Positions 13,801-28,800 of a DNA stretch of 64,000 bases are shown one piece after another. The DNA comes from Zygnema cylindricum (lineage: Eukaryota > Streptophyta > Zygnematophyceae > Zygnematales > Zygnemataceae): assembly GCA_037447655.1 (NCBI GenBank), contig JBBHKE010002740.1, forward strand, positions 1 through 64,000, written 5' to 3'. Position 1 is the first letter of the stretch; each line of letters starts with the position of its first letter. Below the pieces are notes generated by a model that saw nothing but the letters and a program-made list of their open reading frames with translations, did not search any database and was not told the DNA's origin. Made by a program: the position numbers and the translations under genes.

Positions 13801-16800
13801 TCTAAACATTTACCTGCTGCTCAGAGCATTCACAATCCAAAAGTTTCCGGGTAAATCGGCCGCCCAAGGATCAGAAATAACAACAACATCCTGCATGTTA
13901 AGTGCAATAGAATCTTTTGTTAGACAAACTCTCAAATTCACACACCAATGCTGGTGCAAGATTGAACATTCCCAGATGCACAGAAACTGCAATATTTAGA
14001 ACAGTAATAAAGCAAAGAGGTGCACCGTCCATAAAAGTAAAAGTTAGTGATTATCGTTAACACTTTATTAAAAGTTAACTACAATAAATTATATTTTTGA
14101 AGTGACTCGTAATGGGCCACTTGGTGTTCTTGTGATTTTTCCAAAAAAAACAATTACTCGAATTAGAGTGACGATGGGTAGTGTAGTGCAAGCCTTTCTT
14201 CACCTTTTCATGCTTCCATCCCCCTTGCGGTAACCAGGTAAGGAGAATCTGACTGCGGATATCAGTAGAGTAAATGTGAACACCTTTCCCAGCCTCCACC
14301 AACCCGTGCTCTCTCTTCACAGGTCGTCCTCCTCCAGGAGATGATGCTGCGGTCTTTTCCCAAACTAAATATTCACACTTACATGGAAGTCGGTTCTCTA
14401 ATTTCAACGGTGCTCTAACAGTGAGTCGCCAATCCATGACGAGACCGCTGACATCACCATGGAGACGGGAGGGGTCAGCTTCTATACATAACCACCAGGA
14501 CCCATGAGCCGATCGACATTCAAGAAGCTCTTCTTTTTTCTCTGCTTCTTTCGTGCTCGAAAGGTTGGAAATGTGAAGTAATGATGAGTATCCCCCACTT
14601 GTACTACTTTTTCCTTTTGACTTCTGTTGAGAAGGAGGATCAACAACCTGACTCCATTTACACACTGTAGAATTGTTATCGTCATGTGGACGTAATTGCA
14701 AATACCAATCAGACCCTGCAAGAAGGCTGGACCAGGGGAGAGGCATAGAAACGCCAGGCTCAAGGTGTCCCAAAGACAAACGCTCAGAAACTGGACCTTT
14801 CCCCAAACTTTGTTCATTTAAAGAAGAGCCTCCAGATAGCCTCTGTCTCGTGCGAACAAGTCTGCGCCTTCGAACGAAATCAAACGGGGCTTTCTTTCGT
14901 CTACTAGATTCGGGAGATACTCCCTTGAGGGACTTGAAATCAGGGCCATAAAACCAGCCCTCAGAATCACCGAAACTCCTGTCAACATTCCAGCTATCTA
15001 CATACTGCCAGCCAGTAGGAGGCTGCATTATGAGCTCCTGCAAACAAATAGATTCGATAGAAAAACATTTAGACAAAAAAAACCAAAAGAAATACATAAT
15101 AAACAAAAAGATATTTGCAGCACTGGAAGAGCTTCATGCGAATCTTGAAGTCGGCTGCCTCAATGTAATTCAATTATGTTACAACAAAAACGTAACATTA
15201 GATTTTGCCAACCTTTTCTCCATTCACATGATTTTTCAGTCTTGCATATTAAAATTTATCATCAAACTTAGCGACAAAGACGACTAGTAACCTACGGAAA
15301 TCCAGAATACCTGACGAGCATTTGAGAGGTCCTTGGCAGAATATCGTCCTGGATCCGATGGTAGAAGGTTCCCAGGCCAAGCACTTCCCCAGCGTAATAA
15401 TGGCGAATATCTCTGGTTCTCGTATACTTCATCTTCGACACTCTCCATAGTAGATACATCCTCCGATGACAGCAGATCTTTTGGACAAATGCACACATCC
15501 AAAACTATATCTGAGCTATTCATAAGCACAGCCAAACTACGAAGCGTCAAACACTTCAAACCTTGACGCATGCTCATTTCTACTGCCAATGCTTTAGATT
15601 CAAGGGCTATGGGAACCGTTATAATTGCAGTCATTGTCCTCATCCCAGTCCATGGTCCTTCTGGAGAAGGAGCAAGTTGAAGGACAGCGTCTGTGGCCTT
15701 AAACTGCTCAGATTCTGACTGCAAAGCCTCTGGAGTCTGGATATGGCCGTTGGGGCCTACAGTAAACACATAATCTGATAAAACAATGTGGCCCCCAGAA
15801 TTTGACGGGCTATTCTCTGAAACCTGCAAGAATGAACGGATTTTTTTTTTATCTGCAGTCAGTTCTTGAAGCAGACCACAAGCACTAAAGCGTCAATGGA
15901 ATAAAGAAACACATGAAGCTGTTAAGGAGCACTCGAGGCAACTTCAGACAAAGACAGCAATTGAAAATGGAATACATACTTGTCTAAGAGAAGGCATCAG
16001 TGGAAGCTCCCTTTCTTTCGCATTGCTCCAGGAAGAGTGCCCAATGGAAAGGGCAGCTTTAACAGCACTCCAATGTGAATCTTTGGGGCCAATACCCAAT
16101 AAGGTGTCCATAGCAATTACCAAAGTTGCAACCTCCACACCTGCCCAAAAAGGTTCAAACCCTGACTAGTTATCATATGAAAGAATGCATCCAAGCCGGT
16201 TTGAAATGGCACAGTCTTGTCGAAAGCTCTATATATGAATAAAAACTTCACTTTAGTTAGTTCAGAACACGGAAATGGGAAAATGGTACACAAACCAATG
16301 TAGAACAGTTTAATCCTTACTAAAAATCCATCCACAGCAGTCATCCGTCACGACCAGCTGGAGTGAAAAGCAACTTCTGTTCCTGTGAGGCCTAAAAGGA
16401 TATGAAAACTGCATCAATGATCAAATTTTATACCAATAAAATTGCTTACTTCCAAACTCTCTTGCACAATAATCTATGCCTTTCATTAAGAGACACCAAT
16501 AGAAGCTAAGCATGTTAGCTTTCGGCTGTGATATTGCAATGAGAAATTCGACTGATAGCCAGGATCCAACAATCTTACAACTCCCACAGTATTGCAACAC
16601 AGCCGCTTTTTTCATAGAAAAAAAAAGAATGGCCAATGCACTCTGAGTTGTGATGATATGCAAGTGTCGATTCTTCTGTTCAAACTATAATCCTACTTGC
16701 CATGTCACTCAGCATTCGGTAAAAGATTTCAATTGCGATTTTAAGAAGAAATGCAGATCATATAAATCAAATTAAAACCTACAGCAATCCATCTCAAATG

Positions 16801-19800
16801 CCAAAACGGGTGATGGCCATGATGGAGGTGACAACAGTTAGAAAGTAGCCAATAGAGTTATACCTAATTAGAATTATATGGCCCACATTTGACGGGAATG
16901 ATACAAAAGACCTTAAATCTTCTCAGAACTACAATGACTGAGTACAAGCCATGTCTCAGCTTTTCCATAAATCACTTCTAATTGACATTACCTTACAAAA
17001 TACTAAAATGATATCAAGGCAGTTATGATTGAATCAGGCCTACCTTTTCCATTGTTTGCTGCCTGATTCAATATTCTCAAGTCCAGCTTTGCAGTGCCCT
17101 GTTTTAATGTCCCAACACAAGAAAATGAGCCGCTCCCTCTTACCCACAACATAGTACACAGAATTGTTATAAGAATAAAAAAAATATTAGCGTGGGGTTT
17201 ATATTAATATTATTAATTCTAAGTAAATTCTGAATGACGTGGCTGATTTTCAACCGTTTAAAAAATTAGCATTAAGAATACAACAATTAATGGCATTGAT
17301 ACTGTTTTAGGTTCAAGGGGTAAAATTCAGGAGTACCAATATAGTGTAATAGTGTACCGATAACTACACATGGTACAGCATCGAAGGGTACATTCAATGA
17401 CTGGCTGTTTTATGTGCTTTCTACTCAGGAAAAAAAAAGATGTTAATTCAACATGGACATTCTAATATTTCTGGAGAGAACCAGGTTCAAATAATCAACT
17501 GAACATCGACGCTGATGGACCATTAGAAAAGGAAGGCCAGCAACTTCCCAGAGGAAAAACCATTTTTACACATAATAAACTTCATGAACATTTATAACAT
17601 AGTGCAATTGCCTGTACCTGTGCAGGTACTTCAATCACAAAAACTTCATCCCAAACAGCCATAAATCGTTGAGCTCCCGTTGCATCTGTTTCTGTAGATG
17701 AGGGCTTGACACCTCTGGAACGGGCTGTTTGAGGAAGTTGCTTCAACTGTTGTGTTACTGGAACCCCTGATGTCAGAACTGTAAGAACACAAACAAATTC
17801 CTGCCCGCTGACATCATCTCCAGCAATAAGGTCCTGGCACCACCACCTCAAGACAAAGTAAATCCCAAGACACAAAAATCTAATTGTCATGGAATACTGA
17901 ATGGCATGACTTTGCTAAAAGTCAGAATTTCAATGACCTTCACATAGACACGGATAAAAAATCAAAAGCACATTGCCCAAGACTACCAATAAAGGACACA
18001 GTTGAGGTGGAGTTCAACTTTTGGCGTCCCTGCAAGCATAAATGTGGACAACTAATAAGGCCCATAACTTACATAGACAAAATTTGTACCTCAGAAACAG
18101 TACACAAAAGTGTAATCTTCGCATTCTTAAATTGTTCGTAAGGTTGCTGAGAAAAGATGTCCAGTACACAAAATCACTCTCACACCATTTAACTTTCTAA
18201 TAAGTAGTTCAGACTCTTTAATTTAAGCTATAATATGAGTAAATTTTAACTTAGAAAACCATACATTTGATTGAAAATTGCACAAAGGTAATATGAGAAA
18301 CACAGTCTTAATCCCAAACAACCCTGCAGTGTGTGATGCTTGCACATAAACAGCATGGCTCATAGTCAGTTGAAACCCAGAGATATACATGAAACGTCCA
18401 AAATCTGAATATCCAAATTAGAATGGATATCATTAGCGGTTACACAGTGAAATATTCATGTATTCAAAGCAAGCCCCATGCTGCGCCGGTATGGAGGTAC
18501 CCAGTCCCCATCCACATCCCTAAATGATTCAAATAAAAAAATGCTTAATACTTCCAGCATTAAAAACTATGCAGAATCTTTAATGCTACAATCTGAATGA
18601 CACTAAATATGAGTCTGACATTGTAATTATGTAATATTAAACATAAAAGAGAAAAAAATACTAGAAAATTGTGAAGACATGGAGTGGAGTAGTATTTTAT
18701 AGCATTAATAATTGCAGAATGCAGGAATTAGATATGGACAAAGTAGCTTCAGCAGGTGATTTAACATAAAACTAACAAGGCATCTGCACTTTCAATGGCA
18801 CAGTACATATCAACCCGACTCAAGTAAACAACGAGACTAGTTTACTGAACTGGATTTTGCCTAAACAGACCACCCGCTTCACCTTTGCATTTTTAATACG
18901 AAGTGCAATGAAACGTCGAATGGGGCGTGAATCGTTTGATGCAGTTCGTAGAAGTTCAGGAAATTGGAGAGGAGGTAATGGCAATGCTGTACATCGACCA
19001 GATGAGAGTCGCTGAATAGACTTGAACCCATCTTGAGCAGTTCGTGCATAAATAGTCGCACCCAACTGATTTTCCACCATCAAGCGGAGCCCCTCTTCGC
19101 GATCCACTGCTGGCCCTTCTCCTTGGTCTTCCACATGTTCACGGTTCTGGAAATTACAGTCAAAATACAAACCAATACAACTCGTTAAGGTAGGCAAAAA
19201 GGAATAACTGCTGGGTAGAGGTGTCAGGTTTCTGATAGTCATATAGGGACCTTCAGAGATCTTGCATGTGTAGCTTTCCAATGTTTTTAACTTGAAACAC
19301 GCAGCCAGCCAGAAGATTTTACCAATAAGCACAACGTGCCAGCAAATGAGCGATGATTCTTCACTGCCGGAGTTTTCACTTTCAAATGCTTCAAGGAACA
19401 TCTTGAAAACAGAAAAAGGAAAAATATTGAAATGCACTTGCCTTTAGTTACTTTGACAATACGAGTCGCAAAAAGCAAACACAATATACGGCTTCGCAAC
19501 AAACAGGTTGAAACCATCGAGTGCCAGAAAAGACAAATATGGTGTAACAGGAGATGTAGTTTTTCACTAATCATGCCGCCATGATATCGCTTCAGTAGCA
19601 TACATGATAGCTAACAGAAGACTTAATAAGAAATTGGGCATGGAAGGAGAGAGGTAGTGTTGGGTATCGGGTAAATTCATATAGCAATAATTTCGATATT
19701 CGATATATCGAATATCGATCGAGCAGAATCCTCGATATATCGTACCGAGACCAACATAAATTATCGCGATATATATCGCGATATATAGTATTTTTTAAAT

Positions 19801-22800
19801 TTGATATTTTATATTTTAATATAATATATTATTTTAGCGAAAAAAACAAATTGTCTGATACGCCACGTACGACGTGATTTTCGTTCCGTGACTTAAAGGT
19901 AGATGCCGCAAAATGTAACCGACAAAAAAGTACAAATTCTGTAATTCATATAATGACTTATTTGGGGTATGGTTATATGAGGAGGTCTCTGTAATAGTAC
20001 GGATAGCAAAATTTATGTATTACAGAGGCCTCGGTTAACATCGCGTATATTCTGTAAACAAGTTTTTACATACGTGCTTTGATTTGAGTGGTTCCTTGTA
20101 AGTTGACGATCAAATCTCTAAAATCGTCAAAGATTTGAAAACCGACCATTTACGTACGTGTACTTCGCAAGTGTACCGCGTCAATGTACCTCAGAGATCT
20201 CCTTCACTCTGCTGACTTTCAGGTAAAAACCGTATTTCTTTTCCGCAAAAATTTTACGGTCACTGTCCGAAAGCACGTGACTTTGGAGACCTGTGATTTT
20301 TTTTTTATTTTTTTTTTAATGCCTCGATATATCGGCGATATATCGGAGATACATCGCGATATTTTGCTTTTCGATATATCGAAGCGATATATCGATTATC
20401 GGGTACCTGAAATTCGATATATATCGAATATCGGCAAAAGGTCCTTGATACCCAACACTAGAGAGAGGCCCTCTCAATTGAAATCTAGGTTCACAATAGT
20501 CAAGATACAGAAGAACATAACGTAAAGAACATAAAGTAACTATAGAAAGGGATACAGCAGCACAATAAGGAGAGGACAAAAGGTGGGCTTGATTTTAAAT
20601 TGTGTAAATAACAAAGCTATTAGAAATGGATTAGGCTTGAGCTATCGGCTGTCAGTTTGAACAAATGGAAATCAGCAATTCTGTGCCGAACTTCATTCAA
20701 ATGACAGCAATTCGTAATTGCAGCTGTGAAAAATGGAACTATTTAGTTAAATGAAAACAAACGCACTTGTTGTAGGACCCTTTGAGCAGCTTGCTCAAGT
20801 TCTTCTGTTTTACTCCAGGTCAAAGCAGCCCCCCCAAAAGAATCGATTGCCGCCGAGGTAATATTCACATCAAGTACAGTTGTTGAATGAATGCGGGCAT
20901 GTGTATCCGCTGCGAGTCCTTCCGGAGAGTCATCTCTGGACTCGTATCTGTCAAAATTTTCACAAATGACAACTGTTACTTCTGTTGGTCAAAGCTAAAG
21001 AAGACAACGGAAATATTTAATACAACTCTATTTTCTTTTCTTGAATAAAGAATAGCAGATGAAGGATTAAAATACCCAGCAATGACGATGGCCTTCATAT
21101 CCTTCAATTGTCTGACCAGCCATTATTGCCAAGGATTTTAAGAAAAGGGCAAACAGGAAACTGTTGAGCACTCACTTGAACGCTCCTTCAAAAGGCTCAA
21201 TAAGAGGTTCCCATACACCAAGCTGTGTGTTGTAAGTAGATGCTGCCGCAGAAGTTAACACAAATGCATTCAAGGCTTCCGGTCTCCCGTGTGCTGTTAG
21301 GTGGATTCCATTAACGGTCAAATCCATCAGAGGAGTCATCTGTTCAAGAGTCAGAAGGCTTAGCACAAATGAGCACAAGTGAATTTGTGATTTTCAGGAA
21401 ATATCAATACATGAAATTCTTCCACAAATAGCGGACTCAGACTTATCTAATCTTATTGACATCTGCCAAGGAACGCTATGGATTGCATAGGCAACAGGGA
21501 TTCGTCCTATTCCCAGCAACATTTATAAATCTTGCCTTTGGAGGAACCCACTTACAACGTGTCAAAGCACTCTGTCGGCGTCCACACTGACGAAGTATAA
21601 CTGCCACTACTACCTGAATCTCTTATGCAGACGAAGCAGTCCCAGACCACACCCTAAATGACATAGTCTTCCAAATAAAACATCACAGATCTTTGTTCAC
21701 GCTACAAGTTGGTTTGTTACCTCTTCTCTAGCGAAACTGCAAACTTATTATTAGATACATTTAACATTTGGGTCTATAAAATGGAGAATGTCCCTAGCCT
21801 AATTGGAAATAATGGTCGGCAATCACATATTTGCAGTCAAATTTTGAACATAAAAAACATACTGTAAGCCACTGAAAGCCGTTAAGGTGGAGTAAGTACG
21901 GTCAAGTTAAAGGCCGGAAAACACAAACACATAGCATAAAACTTACAACTCCACTGAAGTCATCAAACAAGGTGAGTGAGACTCGTGAAGTCTTAATTTG
22001 CGCATCAAAGTTGTCTGGTTGTTTAGGTTTCTCAAGCTCTGCAAGGCTATACGCCATTCTCCAAGGAGGTTTTTTCTTGTCCACGTGGACAATAAACGTG
22101 TTGGGCTGCAAAATCCAATAGGAAATTGTAAAAACATCACCGTCGAACATGTCAGCAAAATACTGTTTCTGTGCAACATTAGAGTACCAATGCATAAGAT
22201 ATTTGTATAATGAATATATATCATACGAATGATACATATCATATATTTTCATAGTCATTTGTAATATGATATTAAGAGCTAATACCATGTAAAATAACAG
22301 ATGAAAATGCCAGTCAAATGCTACTCTACACTGACAAATAATGGATCCGAAACTTGTAGGTCTATTAATTGTTCATTACCTGGTTGTCTACGGGCCAAAA
22401 ACTGAAATCATCATTTTTGCCTGAACTCCAAGACCAGACAGCCTTGCCCGCAAAATTTTTCTGGTTGACCAAATCTGTTCGTACACACCGAACACAATCA
22501 GGTGAAGGTGGAGCAGTTCCCTTTACGGCAACACATCCTAAGGCAACATAGCCGGGTGGAGCAGTAGGAAACCACACAGAAGCTACCTCCCAACCTCTCC
22601 CAGAAAGAGTAGTTTTAAGCACAAAGTCAACAGGCTTCGCCAATCTCGGTTTGGACCCTCCTGACGAATCAATGTCATCCAATAAAACCAGTCCTGCATC
22701 CGGAGGATCAAACCTACACAAAAAAAGAAAAAAAAAAAAAAAATCCCAAATAAAAAACCAGCATGAAATACAGATTGTCAGCCACTTTGTTGCTTACAAC

Positions 22801-25800
22801 AAGAAAATATGCCAGTTTCAGAGACCAGAAATGGCTCTACAAATACCTGATACTTCAGACTACATAAAAGTTGGCACTTCTTTTCAGGAGACTTATTCTT
22901 GTTTCAAAAATTAAGGGAAAAAAAAATAATAATAATAATAATAATAATTGTGTTTTTCTGTAATGCATCGCACTATAGATTTGAGCCACTCATTCTCTTG
23001 CATGACACAGTCCAAAACAAATTGACCGCCAAACCAGCAATCAGTTCACCACCCGTAATGCTTCTACATACCCTTCGATTGCCGTATCCCCAAGAATTGC
23101 ATAGCCGGGTGGTGCGTGTGGACGCCAGATGGTTATGTTCTGTTTCGACGGACCACCTTTGTCCCACCAGATTCGCTCAAAGTTTGGAGTGGTAAGGAAA
23201 AGGCGAGGAGCTGTTGCTTGCCCACTCTGAAAACTTCGTGTTGACCTCATCATGGTTGATTCACGGGAGCTCGTCAGACCTTTCTGTTCCGCAGTAGAGG
23301 TTCGAGAAGGTGTGTTTGATCCTGGAGTGGCGTTTTCAGAAGGCGCAGTTTCTGATTGCACAGGTATTAGCAACTCTGGGCGAAAATCTCTGAGGAGAGT
23401 ACGAGGTGGAGGATTTAGACCTTGACAAGCAAGGAAACTTTGAACAGAGTTTTCAATTCGCCAGATACTGGCTGGTCCGGACTTGCTGTTCTCAGTGGCT
23501 TTACCTCTGTCAAAAACCAAGTACATCATGCAACAACAAAGGAAATTTGTTAAGGAGATAATTACCATGGGATGCAGATTCAGTAGTTTCAGAACATCAC
23601 ACCGTCGTCAGCAAGTTATGATTGGGATGATCCTGGCTGGGAATCAGCAAAGAAAGACAATTATTTGCAATTCCACACAATTTTATATCCTTTAAAAAAC
23701 TACAACCAGGAATGCAATAACCTGAGTGAAATCAAAACAGACATAGTGTGACGATTATTACGTATCATAAAAAACGCAGTCCGCGACTGAAGATGATGTT
23801 AGGAGGTCTTCTCGGACACAGCTCACAGTCGTTGGATTCGGTGGTTTTCTTCCCTTAGTTACAACACACCCCAAAGCAACATATCCTTGACCAGCATTGG
23901 GAAGCCAAACACAACATTCCTCTTCAGCAGATGTTCCTCCAGAGCTCCACAAAAGTTCGAAGTTCCGAGGATTTCTTACGCGTCGATAACCTTTATTAAC
24001 AGCAATCACAGCAAACAGAGGAGGGTTCTTCCTGCATTTGCACCATGAGATATCGTTTTATGAGAGACAAGTCCACATGATCTTGTTTTATGGACCAAGA
24101 TACAAAGCTATTTTCCATGGTAGCTGACATATATCTACGTTATAATCGACGTACAAAAAACAGCTCTTCAACAACAGTCATTTACTTGCAAAAAGGCTGT
24201 CTTACTGCTCCCTAAGCTGCATTATGCAAAAACTCCTGCACGCTATTTTCTGCATGAAAAAAGGCTATCTTTCTGCTCCCTAAGCAGCACTATTTAAAAA
24301 ACACCTGTCGTTTGTCTGTGATTTTCTGCATGATACATTCTTCTCTATAAATAATCAGGACCTTGTGATCAGGGCATCCCCAAAATGGAAAAAACCCTCA
24401 GGTTCTGTAAGGTTCTGTAGGCTCAACGTCAAGCACAGCAATTTTCGCAGTGCAAGATCACAAGCATGAAGACAAGTGATGAAATTATTTTCGGTCATTC
24501 CCCCTGAAAACCAAAGGTGCTTTACTAGCAAAATCTCTTCTACTATAGTGTTTTACAAAATTGCCACTATACGAAAGACACCAACTTGGACAGCTACTAT
24601 GTTTCAGTATTAAAAAAAAAAAAGGGTATACCCCTTGAGAAAAAAAATACAAAGACCCGTATAAAAATATTGCACTGAAATTAGCATTAACATTTCAGCA
24701 TAATCAAAATCATCGTAGTGCAGAGCAGTTTACTATAAAACGGCTCAGAAATTTTGGTTGGTTTCAGACACAACATTTCTCAGGGCATATTTCTCTTGCT
24801 AAACAGATAATAGGTTGCCACTAACCCCGCAGTCACACAATCGCCAAGAATTGCATATCCTGTTTTCGCAATAGGTCTCCAGAAAGTGAGATCCTCTGAC
24901 GGATTCGAACCTGCAGAATCGCAAATTGAGCCTGCAATTTAGTTCCAATTTTACCACACCCACGACACCCACATAAACCTCCAGATACACCCATGCAAGT
25001 GCAGACCTATGACAGTCTCTTCCAAATGGCAATTTAAATGCATTTAGCAACTTGGATTTGAAGTGAAACCTATGATGTATTGGATGTTTTCATAACAATG
25101 AAACAAAAGTGCATGCTAGATATGATATGCTTGCTAACAGTCTGCTCCCTCTTTGCTGACAAGCAAAAGCCAAACAGGTTACTTCCCCAACAAGGTATCG
25201 GCTTGATGCAAAACCAGACAAGTGACCACAGAGAAACATGAGTTTGAAGGCCGTAAAAAACATCAACGCTAATAGCAATATACAGTAATCGCTAAAACTA
25301 TTCTTCTAAACTAGGGTTACATTCATTCACATTAACCTCAAGCTGTTTTGGCCAGGTAATGCGGAACTCAAATATTTCTGCTTTCTTTGTTCATACGATA
25401 CACCCACTAACAAATAACAACATCAATCCCTCATGATAGTACAACCAATGCAAAATAAACATCAGCACTCTGGATAGTGAAAACCCAAAAAAATCAATAG
25501 CTTATAGTTCAAATACATTACAATCACAAGGTGAAACATTTAAATACAAAAGTGAATATGGGCCAATACCTGAAGGACTCAGCCAAAGCCGATGAAACTG
25601 AGTGCAACTCATTGTAATTGGACCACCTCCAAGCTTCAGAGCTGCAAGAAGATCTGCAGATAGACGCTGCATAAGGCGTACGACATTGAGTGGAATTCGC
25701 AAAGCTATGTCGGTGCAGGTGAGATCCAATTTTGTTACGCCTTTTTCACAAATATAGTCCATGACCGCATCCAGGGGTTCCAACACAGCAAGCCCGGCGG

Positions 25801-28800
25801 CATTCTCAAGCATCATGCCCTTTGCAGATGCTTTCAGCCATGTATCAGAACCCTTCATGGCTAGCCTGAAACAAATTGAACCCCATTTTAATGATCAATG
25901 AACAATCATAAAAACATGTCCACTCAAGGGTCAAGGACAGTAACTTAAATGCTAAAAAGAGGAGGCCTTTTAAAATCAACTGGCTGGCTGCCAAATATAA
26001 ACTCTTTGCACGAGGTCAGAAAATCTTCCACATACAAAAGATTCAAGTCAAGCTTCGCCCTTAAAAGCTTCTCCGGTCTGAGCGCAATATTAGCAGGCCA
26101 TCTTGTGCCATCATAAAATGTGAGTTCTGGAGCTATTGCCTGCACGGTCAGCCCAAATCAACAAATCAGAGAGTGAAAAAACTCCGTTAAAAAAAAAAAC
26201 AAAAAACAACAACGTCAGCAAAAAGCAAAATTGGAAACATAACTCAGGCTGCTTCAGGAACCGGAACTCTGCTTAGGAATAAAAGAAGAAATAACTAAAG
26301 ATGCAGGCCACATGCTGACAGTATCGGGACCATTAACATAACAGTTTTGTACCCAGAAGGAAAGGAAAAGACTAGGTAAAGTGGCAAATGCTGCATAAAA
26401 ACAATCAGCATACAAAAAAATCTCATTTGAAAGCAGACATATGCAGGTCAATGAACACATCATAGCAGACGCAAGAAAAGCCCAACCTGTACCTTGATAA
26501 TTTGTATGGGACTTTAGAAACACAGGCACAAACTGTAGTACGACCAAGTCAAGAAAGTGCAAACATCAAATAAATGCAGAACAAAGAAGAATGCATTAAA
26601 GAAGTTGAAGTCTGCATCTCAGTCAAACCTCCCCTGATTAGAATCCTCAAACGAATTCGGCAACATTCAGTTGCTACAACGAGCAGAAGAACAACGCCCA
26701 CCTGGAAATCCACACTGAAGTTGGAAGATGATTTCTGTTGAGAGTCTTTTTTCTCAGCATCAATGGGCTCCTTGTCTTGTGTGTCCACCCCAGAATCCAC
26801 ACCAGATCCATCCAAAATTACTCCATCTTCAGTGGCTGCAGTGTAGCTGCTTCCGCTCGCCAGGTATACACAGTCATCAAGGTGTTCACCATTCTGCAAT
26901 CGGTAAAAAAAAAAATGTGAATATATAAAAAAAAGTTATTCTGATCATCCTGATATTCTACAGCAGAATACTAAGACGAAGTTATGGATGATCAGGAGAT
27001 ACCGTTCTAGGCTGTGGAAAAGACCATGGAAAGACTTTCCAGAGTTTTTGTATGCAGTGCAAAAGCCTAACTTGAATTCCCTAAGAAATGACTCAACAGA
27101 ACGTAAACCAACACGATAGAGATAAACACGTATGCATCACAGCTAGCACTCTCACCAGAATTCGAATGTTCTTGAAGCGTAACTTCTTGTTAACCCCGAC
27201 TCGAATAAAAGGCATCGTTGGTGGTCCAGAAAGCCCAAGACCACTCTCGTCTTCCAACAGATAGAGAGTGTTCCCGCAGCCTTCATAAACATAATCATCC
27301 AGATCTGGAGAATCAGCTACCAGTTGCCTCTGAGGACATAAATGAGAAATATTTTCTTTCTGATTGTATAGGCTGCTCTTCAGCAGAACATCGTTCTGCA
27401 TTCCAACCGGGTCTTCTCGTACATCACGGGCCGTCTCCTTTCCAGCCATTGCGCCTATTGAGGGCACAAAAAAACCTCCAACATCCAAAAGGAAATCCAA
27501 TGCAACAAGCAACCGAGGACGTTGAATGCGGATGACAACAGAACTCGTGCCAGGTTTGCTTGACATGTTCATGACCAACATGGTAAGACTTGCGGGATTG
27601 TCATCAGTAAGCCAGCCCTGGTTTAAGCCAGAGGCATTGGCTGTGTCTCCATCGAGCACAGAGCCTAATGCTAGACGCAATTCCGGGCGGGTACCAGCTC
27701 GACGATCCCAGATTGAAACTTTTGGTAATGTCACCAGAACTTCCATTTCCTTTTGAGAAGTTACAAGATAGTTCAGCCAAAAGCCTTGAATCTGCAAATA
27801 CGAGGAACAAAATCACAAGATAAAAATCGTACTCGATACTGTCATGATGCTTGCTTGACTCACAGAAGTACAATGTCCTGTGAGCGCCTACCACCAACTA
27901 GTCATACCCATAAAAACTAAAATCCAGAAAGTCTTATAGTATAACATGTAAAAAAAAAATGTGTACAACACACCTCAAGAAGGGCCAATGAAGTGTCACG
28001 ATAGTAGCCAGTAAAAAGCTCCAGTTCCGCATGTTGCATCTCAACACTGACACGCATGGTCGTATAAGGTTCAGCTAATGGCTTCACTTGAGGTGTTATT
28101 TCTTCGATCGTTTTTTTCTCCTTTTCACCAACAGATTCTCCAGGTAAATCTCTAAAATTAGGTGGCAAAGTAGGAGGTTCAGCCATATTTGCAAGGGCAC
28201 ATTCTGTGATGAGTGTATATTCACGATCAGAAAGTACAGCCCGAAGTCGAGCCATCTGGCCAAATTCATTCACCATCACACACAATACCGGTTCATTAAT
28301 CAGATATAACATGTCGCACTTATACATTAGCTCCCTGAAATGGTCACTTAACCCATCTGCTATGTACCGTAAAGAGACAGATGACCATATTAACTTTGAC
28401 TACTGCACCAACTGCTGATCACTAACATGTAAAAAAAAGCTTTCAAATGTAAAATGAAGGGCTCTCAATAAAAAAATTATAAATTGCAATTGCTGTAGCT
28501 GAACAAACCCCTCTTTCTTAACATAAGGACTCATCTCATATTCAGAGTAAGCGGTAGCCAAATACTGTAAAATAACGGCGTCCACTTATGTTCATGACAT
28601 TTTGCCTTTCAATTGACCCCTTCTATAGTATCATCACGATTGTATGTGGGAAAAAACGAGCTCAAGAGGTAAATAAAACACCTGAATTGCAATAAACATA
28701 CATGGTGCAGTTCACTTGGCCTAGGGCCCATGCTGAGATCTTTAACCATAATCCAACACAGTTCAATAGCTACAATCGCAATGGCAGTGTCCAAAAAGAG

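Larger units (their letters stand above)
22380..24910 (-). other. VPS13: VPS13 exons 38-41: four Vps62-like W-x-P repeats (residues ~2081-2455)
   Basis: Four copies of a W.P.....GY..LG.......G motif are visible: LTFWRPIAKTGYAILGDCV (exon 38), VWLPNAGQGYVALGCVVTKG (exon 39), ITIWRPHAPPGYAILGD (exon 40) and VWFPTAPPGYVALGCVAVKG (exon 41). This repeat type (DUF946/Vps62-like) is found in plant VPS13 and in fungal Vps62. It probably forms a beta-rich module projecting from the groove. Exon 40 also contains a low-complexity Ser/Thr/Pro linker. Two more copies occur at the extreme C-terminus. Confidence 0.88.

Noticed and set aside
20184-20579. Frames with repeated RYISDI / YIADIS peptides at two loci (also 55380-55622)
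   Set aside because: These peptides come from the CGATATATCG subterminal repeats of the hAT-B element.
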